NCBI RefSeq assembly: GCF_026339735.1
Contig: NZ_JAPEQG010000001.1
Location: forward strand, 4,154,001-4,218,000
DNA length: 64,000 nt
From: Streptomyces sp. NBC_01669
GTDB lineage: Bacteria; Actinomycetota; Actinomycetes; Streptomycetales; Streptomycetaceae
Direction of reading: 5' to 3'
The notes beneath the pieces are model-generated. The model saw only the letters and a list, made by a program, of their open reading frames with translations, ran no database searches and was not told where the DNA came from. This document shows, in pieces, positions 58,462 through 64,000 of the stretch; the first letter of the stretch is position 1, and each line of letters begins with the position of its first letter. The position numbers were made by a program, and so were the translations under genes.

Positions 58462-59541
58462 CTACCCCACCCGCTTCCCCGCCCGCCACACCAGGAACAC
58501 CGCCGAGGCCACCGCAGCCGCCCGCACCACCACCGGCCACACCCCGGTCAGCGCATCCCCCATCCCGTCCTCCGGAATCGGCTCGCCCCAGCGCCCGTCC
58601 ATCCGTCCCCACAGCCAGACCAGGCCGCCCACCACGGCCGCTCCGGGCAGCCCCATCGCGGCCAGCTTCGCCTCCGCGCGGGAGAGCGTGCGCGAGCTGT
58701 ACGCGATCAGCCAGCCGCCCGCGAGTGCCAGCAGGGATCCCGTCACCGCACCCGTGACCAGCAACCCGGCGGCGAGCAGCAGCAGCGGGTGGGCGAACCG
58801 GAACCCCGCGCTCTCCCGTGGCGCACGCCGTCGGATCCGCGGCCGCCGGCGCCTCCGCGCGCCCTCGCTCCCGCCGTCCTCAGCGGAACCGTTCCCGTCC
58901 CCCTCCGCCTCGCCCTCGGCAGCCGCTTCCGTTTCCTCCGCGGCCGGCGGCGGTTTCAGAAGGTCCGGAATCTCCACCCCACCGGTGAACCCCGGCACCC
59001 GCACCCCGTCCCCGAACGGCCCCGGCTCGATGCGCCACCAGTCGGGTTCGCTCCCGGACGCTCCGAGCTCATCCGTCCCCGCCATGTGCGGCGGCGACGG
59101 CCCGTCCCCCCTCGAAGCAGCAGAGGCCCCAGAACTCTCAGGCGCTTCACGCGCCCCAGGCACCCCACCTGTCTCCGGGTCCGCCTCCGACGCGCCCTTG
59201 CGCAAACTCTCTTTCCGGAAGGTCCCTCTCCGCGGCCGTGGAATCCCCCGCGGCTCCGGATCGCCCCGTTTCCCGTCCTTCGTCGCCTCCGGCAGCATCA
59301 CGGTCCCGTCCCCCGACCTCGCCGCCGCGGCCACCAGTTCGTCCGGTGTGCCGAGCTTCCCGATGATGCGCCGCACCGCCGCCGGCGTGTCCGTGCCTTG
59401 GCTTCCGCGCTGCCGGTCGATCTCGGTGCGCAGTGCCGCCACGAGCCGCATCCGGGCGCCCGAGGACAGCTGTTGCTGCTGGGCCAGGTCTCCGACCCGG
59501 CTCAGATAGTCGTAGACGAGCTGGTCGCTCTCGATCCCCAC
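58462..59541 (-). CDS. HAAS/DUF1700-like membrane protein with long disordered linker
   Basis: About 359 residues starting GTG at 59541. The N-terminal 75 residues are a HAAS-like helical module (YDYLSRVGDLAQQQQL, then AAVRRIIGKLGTPDELVAAA). A 150-residue Pro/Gly/Glu-rich linker ends in an Arg-rich patch (RRRRRPRIRRRAPR). Four membrane helices follow (from about 255). HAAS domains elsewhere accompany PadR-controlled membrane proteins. The role is unknown; it may be a signalling or envelope-associated protein. Confidence 0.78.
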   Translation of the reverse strand: MGIESDQLVYDYLSRVGDLAQQQQLSSGARMRLVAALRTEIDRQRGSQGTDTPAAVRRIIGKLGTPDELVAAAARSGDGTVMLPEATKDGKRGDPEPRGIPRPRRGTFRKESLRKGASEADPETGGVPGAREAPESSGASAASRGDGPSPPHMAGTDELGASGSEPDWWRIEPGPFGDGVRVPGFTGGVEIPDLLKPPPAAEETEAAAEGEAEGDGNGSAEDGGSEGARRRRRPRIRRRAPRESAGFRFAHPLLLLAAGLLVTGAVTGSLLALAGGWLIAYSSRTLSRAEAKLAAMGLPGAAVVGGLVWLWGRMDGRWGEPIPEDGMGDALTGVWPVVVRAAAVASAVFLVWRAGKRVG

Positions 59542-59627
59542 GCGATGGTTCCCCTCGGTTCCCCTCCGGCCGCCCTGCACCGACCGTAGCGCCCTCGGGC
59601 CTGTCCGGAGCGACTACCGTGGGACGG

Positions 59628-62087
59628 ATGGGGATGACCACACCACCGCGGACGCTCGCCGAAGCGCTGCGCGCCCGGGACGACGAGTCGTTGGCCGGGC
59701 TGCTGCGTGCCCGTCCCGACCTCCTGTCTCCCGTGCCGAACGACATCACCCAGCTGGCGACGAGAGCCGGCACCCGTGCCTCTGTCGTGCGCGCGCTGGA
59801 GCACCTCGACCGGTTCGCCCTGCAGACCGCGGAGGCGCTCGCGGTCGCACCCGACCCGGCCTCGTACGACACCCTTCTGGCCCTCCTCACGGGCGACGGC
59901 CAGGACGACGGCGCGCAGCGCGACGACGCGGGTGCGGCGATCCGGGACGCGGCACCCGGAGCCCTCGCGACCTTGCGCGAACAGGCCCTGGTCTGGGGCG
60001 AGGGCGACCGGCTGCGGCTGGTCCGTACCGCGCGCGAACTTCTCGCACCGTCCCCGCAGCACCCCTCCCCCACCGGTCTCGGGCCGACCGTCGCCGAGGC
60101 CACGGCCGGCATGTCGCCGGGCCGGCTGCAGGAGATCCTGGCGGCGGCCGGGCTGCCCGCCACGCACGACCCGGTCTCGGCCGTGACCGCGCTGGCCGCG
60201 CTGTTCACCGACCGGACCAGGATGGGCGAGTTGCTGGACACCGCGCCGATGGAGGCGCTCGCCGTGCTGGACCGGCTGGTGTGGGGTCCGCCGTACGGGG
60301 AAGTGACCCCGAACCCGACCCCGCCCGTGAAGTGGCTGCGCGACCGCGGGCTGTTGCTGCCCGTGTCGACGCGCACCGTCGTCCTGCCGCGCGAGGCGGC
60401 GCTGCATCTGCGGGCCGGGCGCGCCCACCGCGTACCGGAGCCGCTGCCGCCCGCCGTCGTGGCGGCCGCGACCCGTGATCCCCAGGCTGTGGACAGTGCG
60501 GCCGCAGGCCAGGCGTACCTGGCGGTGTCCACCGTCGAGGAACTCCTGACGAGCTGGAACGCCGGCGGCCCCGCCATGCTCCGGGCCGGCGGCCTCAGCG
60601 TCCGCGAGCTGAAGCGGACCGCGTCCGTCCTCGACGTGTCGGAGCCGATCGCCGCGTTCTGGCTCGAACTCGCCTACGCGGCCGGACTGCTGGCCTCCGA
60701 CGGCGAGGCCGACGAGCGGTACGCACCGACGCCCGCATACGACGACTGGACCGAACTCCCCGCCCAGGAGCGCTGGGTGCGCCTCGCAACCGCCTGGCTC
60801 GCCGCCACCCGCACCGCCGGTCTGATCGGTGGCCAGGACGCCAAGGGCCGGGCCCTGTCCGCGCTCGGCCCCGAACTGGACCGCTCGGCCGCTCCCGAGG
60901 TGCGCCACCGCATCCTGGCCCTGCTCGCCTCCCTGGACCCCGGCACCGCCCCGGACCCGGAGACGCTGCTCGCCCGGCTCCGCTGGGAACGGCCGCTGCG
61001 CGGCGCCTCGACCTCCGCCGGGGGCACCACCGACCTCCGGTCCCGGATCGCCCTGTGGACACTGAACGAGTCCGAACTCCTCGGCATCACCGGCCGCGGC
61101 GCCCTCTCCTCCCAGTCCCGCGCCCTGCTCGAATCCGGGCCGGCCGAGGCGGCCGCGCTGCTCGCCCCGCTCATCCCGGAGTCTCTCGACCACGTCCTGC
61201 TGCAGGCCGACCTGACGGCCGTCGCGCCGGGCCCGCTGGAGCGCCCCCTCGCGGACACGCTGTCCGTCCTCGCCGACATCGAGTCGAAGGGCGGCGCGAC
61301 CGTCTACCGGTTCACGCCCGGCTCCGTACGCCGCGCGCTGGACGCCGGGCAGTCCGCGGCCGATCTGCACGCGTTCCTCGCCGCACACAGCCGCACGCCG
61401 GTCCCGCAGCCGCTCAGCTACCTCATCGACGACGTCGCCCGCCGCCACGGCCATCTGCGGATCGGTGCCGCGTCCGCGTACGTACGCTGCGACGACGAGG
61501 CCGTGCTGGGCGAGATCCTCGCCGACAAACGCTCGGCCACCCTGCGCCTGCGCCGCCTCGCCCCGACGGCGCTGGCCGCCCAGATCGACCCGGCGTCCCT
61601 GCTCGAAGGGCTGCGCGAGATGGGGTACGCGCCCGCCGCCGAGTCCGCCGAGGGCGATGTCCTGATCACCCGCGCGGGCACCCGCCGCACCCCTCCCCGT
61701 ACACCCCCCGTGCCGGTCCCCGAGGGCCCGCCGCTCCCCGACGGAACGCTGCTGGGCGCGGCGGTACGGGCGATCCGCGCCGGGGACACGGCCGCCACCG
61801 TCGTCCGCAAGGACGCCTCCCAGGCCCCCGCGGCCCCGGCCGGTTCACTGCCCCGCACGACCTCCGCCGAGACTCTCGCGACCGTCCAGGCGGCGGCCAT
61901 GACGGGCTCGGCGATCTGGATCGGCTACGTCAATGCGGACGGCGCGGCCAGCCAGCGCGTCATCGCTCCGGTGCGGGTCGAGGGCGGCTTCGTGACGGCG
62001 TACGACCACACGGCGGACGAGATCCGCACGTACCCGCTGCACCGGGTCACGGGCGTCGCGGAACTGGCCGACTCCGAAGATGCCTGA
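59628..62087 (+). CDS. Helicase_C_3/WYL domain protein, partner of XPB helicase
   Basis: 819 residues. This is the actinobacterial protein found beside the XPB helicase (Rv0862c in M. tuberculosis). A Helicase_C_3 (XPB/Ssl2 C-terminal-like) helical region covers most of the length. A WYL-like ligand-binding domain is at the C-terminus (about 755-810: IWIGYVNADGAASQ, then VEGGFVTAYDH). The start can be ATG 59628 or 59634. A role in DNA repair or damage response is inferred from the partner. Confidence 0.88.
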   Translation: MGMTTPPRTLAEALRARDDESLAGLLRARPDLLSPVPNDITQLATRAGTRASVVRALEHLDRFALQTAEALAVAPDPASYDTLLALLTGDGQDDGAQRDDAGAAIRDAAPGALATLREQALVWGEGDRLRLVRTARELLAPSPQHPSPTGLGPTVAEATAGMSPGRLQEILAAAGLPATHDPVSAVTALAALFTDRTRMGELLDTAPMEALAVLDRLVWGPPYGEVTPNPTPPVKWLRDRGLLLPVSTRTVVLPREAALHLRAGRAHRVPEPLPPAVVAAATRDPQAVDSAAAGQAYLAVSTVEELLTSWNAGGPAMLRAGGLSVRELKRTASVLDVSEPIAAFWLELAYAAGLLASDGEADERYAPTPAYDDWTELPAQERWVRLATAWLAATRTAGLIGGQDAKGRALSALGPELDRSAAPEVRHRILALLASLDPGTAPDPETLLARLRWERPLRGASTSAGGTTDLRSRIALWTLNESELLGITGRGALSSQSRALLESGPAEAAALLAPLIPESLDHVLLQADLTAVAPGPLERPLADTLSVLADIESKGGATVYRFTPGSVRRALDAGQSAADLHAFLAAHSRTPVPQPLSYLIDDVARRHGHLRIGAASAYVRCDDEAVLGEILADKRSATLRLRRLAPTALAAQIDPASLLEGLREMGYAPAAESAEGDVLITRAGTRRTPPRTPPVPVPEGPPLPDGTLLGAAVRAIRAGDTAATVVRKDASQAPAAPAGSLPRTTSAETLATVQAAAMTGSAIWIGYVNADGAASQRVIAPVRVEGGFVTAYDHTADEIRTYPLHRVTGVAELADSEDA

Positions 62088-62096
62088 CGGCTCTTG

Positions 62097-62256
62097 GAGT
62101 GCCCGGCAGTAGGCAGCGCGGGTGAAGGAGCGGGGCTGGGGTGCGTGCCTCGCAAGGCGGAGGATTGAGCCAACGCGGAGCATTGGTGATTGACGACAAC
62201 GCCGCGAGGTGCGTGCACCGGCCCCGCGACGCCGCGAAGCCTACTGCCGGGCACTC
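62097..62256. mobile_element. 160-bp foldback element with perfect 18-bp inverted ends (MITE-like or structured RNA)
   Basis: The ends GAGTGCCCGGCAGTAGGC (62097-62114) and its exact reverse complement (62239-62256) enclose 124 bases. Within them a second imperfect dyad pairs roughly 62127-62148 with 62200-62221, largely with G-T pairs. The whole stretch can thus fold into one long hairpin. It sits between two convergent genes and ends at the stop codon of the membrane gene. From memory, CTCCGCCTTGCGAGGCACGC-like sequence recurs in Streptomyces genomes, so it may be a non-autonomous mobile repeat or a terminator-type structure. No clear target duplication is seen. Confidence 0.6.
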
Positions 62257-62655
62257 TTACTCCAGCGAGACGAGCCACCGCCACCGCGGCTGCTCGGTGA
62301 CCACGGCGGCCGCCGCGAGCAGCGTCACCGGAACGGCCGCCCACACCGGCCACAGCAGCCACGACGAGACGACAGCAGCGCCCAGCTCGGCCAGCACCAT
62401 CAGGATCGTGGCCCAGCCCGGCACGGCGACGAGCACACTGTTCTTGTCGCCCGGGGTGGACAGAACAGCCGGCAGGCCGATCAGCACCACCAGCGACAGG
62501 GCGGCAAGCAGCCATGAGTGGCCTGCCAGCACCCAGGGGGTGGCGACCCAGGCGACGAGTTCGGTGGAGAAGCGCAGCACGGACGGTATGCGGTCGTCCG
62601 GGCGCGTGGAAGCGGTTCGTTCCGGAGGCGTGTCCCCGGCAGCGGCATCAGTCAC
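62257..62655 (-). CDS. Small integral membrane protein, 132 residues
   Basis: About 132 residues starting GTG at 62655. Four membrane segments follow a 25-residue polar N-terminus (for example LLAALSLVVLIGLPAVL and PVTLLAAAAVVTE). It could be DUF2568-like, but I am not sure. It ends at the foldback element and is divergent from the XPB gene across 150 bases. Function unknown. Confidence 0.75.
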   Translation of the reverse strand: MTDAAAGDTPPERTASTRPDDRIPSVLRFSTELVAWVATPWVLAGHSWLLAALSLVVLIGLPAVLSTPGDKNSVLVAVPGWATILMVLAELGAAVVSSWLLWPVWAAVPVTLLAAAAVVTEQPRWRWLVSLE

Positions 62656-62805
62656 GCACGGACCATGACACGTCCCCCCGCCCGCGCGGCGGGCGGATGG
62701 CCGAACGTCCCGCCGGCCGACACCGACGCACCACCTGCCCCGCATGCGGCACACTGGACGTTTGGCCGCACGGGCGGCCACCCCCCGTAGAAAGGGCCGA
62801 GACGC

Positions 62806-64000
62806 GTGACCGGACCCCTCATCGTCCAGAGCGACAAGACACTGCTCCTGGAAGTCGACCACGAGCAGGCCGACGCCTGCCGTCGTGCGATCGCCCCGTT
62901 CGCGGAGCTGGAGCGTGCCCCCGAGCACATCCACACCTACCGGCTGACGCCGCTCGGACTGTGGAACGCGCGCGCCGCCGGGCACGACGCCGAGCAGGTC
63001 GTCGACGCCCTCGTGCAGTACTCCCGCTACCCGGTGCCGCACGCGCTGCTCGTCGACATCGCCGAGACGATGGCCCGGTACGGCCGCCTCACGCTCTCCA
63101 AGAACCCGGTCCACGGGCTGGTGCTGACCTCCACCGACCGGCCGGTGCTGGAGGAGATCCTCCGGTCGAAGAAGGTCCAGCCGCTGGTCGGAGCGCGGAT
63201 CGACCCGGACACCGTGGCGGTGCACCCGTCCGAGCGCGGGCAGATCAAGCAGACGCTGCTGAAGCTGGGCTGGCCCGCCGAAGACCTTGCCGGGTACGTG
63301 GACGGCGAGGCTCACCCGATCGAGCTGGCCGAGGACGGCTGGGCGCTGCGTCCGTACCAGAAGCAGGCCGTCCAAGGGTTCTGGCACGGCGGCTCCGGAG
63401 TGGTCGTACTGCCGTGTGGTGCCGGGAAGACGCTGGTCGGGGCCGGTGCGATGGCGGAGGCCAAGGCGACCACGCTGATTCTGGTGACGAACACCGTCTC
63501 GGCCCGGCAGTGGAAGCACGAGCTGGTGAAGCGGACCTCGCTGACCGAGGACGAGATCGGCGAGTACAGCGGTACGCGCAAGGAGATCCGGCCGGTCACC
63601 ATCGCCACGTACCAGGTGCTGACGACCCGTCGCAAAGGCATCTACCCGCACCTGGAGCTGTTCGACTCCCGCGACTGGGGTCTGGTGATCTACGACGAGG
63701 TGCATCTGCTGCCCGCGCCCGTCTTCAAGTTCACCGCCGACCTGCAGGCGCGTCGGCGGCTCGGTCTCACCGCGACGCTGGTGCGCGAGGACGGGCGCGA
63801 GTCGGACGTCTTCTCGCTGATCGGCCCCAAGCGGTTCGACGCGCCGTGGAAGGAGATCGAGGCGCAGGGCTACATCGCGCCCGCCGACTGTGTCGAGGTG
63901 CGGGTCAATCTGACGGACTCGGAGCGGCTGGCGTACGCGACCGCCGAGACGGAGGAGAAGTACCGGTTCTGCGCGACGACCGCGACGAAGCGGAAGGTGA
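62806..64000 (+). CDS. XPB-type DNA repair helicase, partial
   Basis: 398 codons are visible; the gene continues beyond the window (full length is usually about 550). It is an XPB/Ssl2-like superfamily 2 helicase, 3'-5' DNA unwinding. An N-terminal domain (1-170) precedes a helicase core with Walker A PCGAGKT (203-209), DEVH box (297-300), motif III LTATL (321-325) and the XPB-type RED motif (327-329, in LVREDGRES). The GTG at 62806 is chosen. The Helicase_C_3 protein just upstream is its usual neighbour. Confidence 0.95.
   Translation, partial: MTGPLIVQSDKTLLLEVDHEQADACRRAIAPFAELERAPEHIHTYRLTPLGLWNARAAGHDAEQVVDALVQYSRYPVPHALLVDIAETMARYGRLTLSKNPVHGLVLTSTDRPVLEEILRSKKVQPLVGARIDPDTVAVHPSERGQIKQTLLKLGWPAEDLAGYVDGEAHPIELAEDGWALRPYQKQAVQGFWHGGSGVVVLPCGAGKTLVGAGAMAEAKATTLILVTNTVSARQWKHELVKRTSLTEDEIGEYSGTRKEIRPVTIATYQVLTTRRKGIYPHLELFDSRDWGLVIYDEVHLLPAPVFKFTADLQARRRLGLTATLVREDGRESDVFSLIGPKRFDAPWKEIEAQGYIAPADCVEVRVNLTDSERLAYATAETEEKYRFCATTATKRKV

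Noticed and set aside
1..64000. tRNA, rRNA, CRISPR arrays, prophage, transposases and large biosynthetic clusters
   Set aside because: I looked for the usual signatures and saw none. The two P450s belong to the conservon and not to a secondary-metabolite cluster.

Overview
The window reads as a stretch of Streptomyces chromosome, probably the conserved core. GC is very high, third codon positions are strongly G/C, and GTG/TTG starts and 4-base ATGA/GTGA overlaps are common. Several families are typical of actinomycetes: a conservon, a DUF397/DUF5753 pair, DUF2530, DUF2771 and DUF3027 proteins, futalosine menaquinone genes and an XPB helicase with its Helicase_C_3 partner. I see no rRNA, tRNA, CRISPR array, transposase or prophage. 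About 61 protein genes are supported, two of them cut by the window edges.

Region 1 (1-9.7 kb): a truncated FAD/Fe-S oxidase runs left. Divergent from it is a six-gene conservon: sensor-like ATPase cvnA, roadblock cvnB, DUF742 cvnC, GTPase cvnD and two cytochromes P450. The first P450 lacks the Arg of the EXXR motif (CYP157-like); the second is a canonical CYP154-like enzyme. serC follows.

Region 2 (9.7-23 kb): mostly small accessory and regulatory genes: DUF4259, DinB, Uma2 nuclease, GNAT, a secreted beta-propeller, an SGNH hydrolase, TetR and XRE-cupin regulators, an XRE-DUF5753/DUF397 pair with phased GTGCAC repeats at its start, a Vps4-like AAA+ ATPase coupled to a TPR membrane protein, and a MarR-controlled ABC-2 exporter.

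Region 3 (23-38.7 kb): an isochorismatase-like enzyme, a 1288-residue secreted subtilase divergent from a double-HTH regulator, a cupin/zinc-ribbon protein, a prolyl aminopeptidase, a PGRP-type amidase, an aldo/keto reductase, a PadR/hydrolase divergent pair sharing a palindrome, a 29-residue membrane peptide, ThpR, a MarR-MFS operon and a ribbon-helix-helix protein.

Region 4 (38.7-50 kb): a purine permease, DUF2530, a CtpE-like P-type ATPase, two tandem secreted paralogues with nearly identical 3' DNA, a large sacsin/HSP90-like ATPase, a cluster of Streptomyces intergenic repeats and DUF3027.

Region 5 (50-64 kb): an MFS protein, a DUF2771 lipoprotein and mqnB-mqnD of the futalosine menaquinone pathway, then a cold-shock protein, a HAD hydrolase, a siderophore ABC importer lacking a binding protein but preceded by a probable iron box, a HAAS-like membrane protein, a Helicase_C_3/WYL protein, a 160-bp foldback element with perfect 18-bp inverted ends, and the start of an XPB DNA-repair helicase cut by the right edge.

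Promising leads for unexplained biology are the conservon P450 pair, the AAA+/TPR pair, the foldback element at 62.1-62.3 kb and the phased repeats over the XRE start. None is proven novel from sequence alone.
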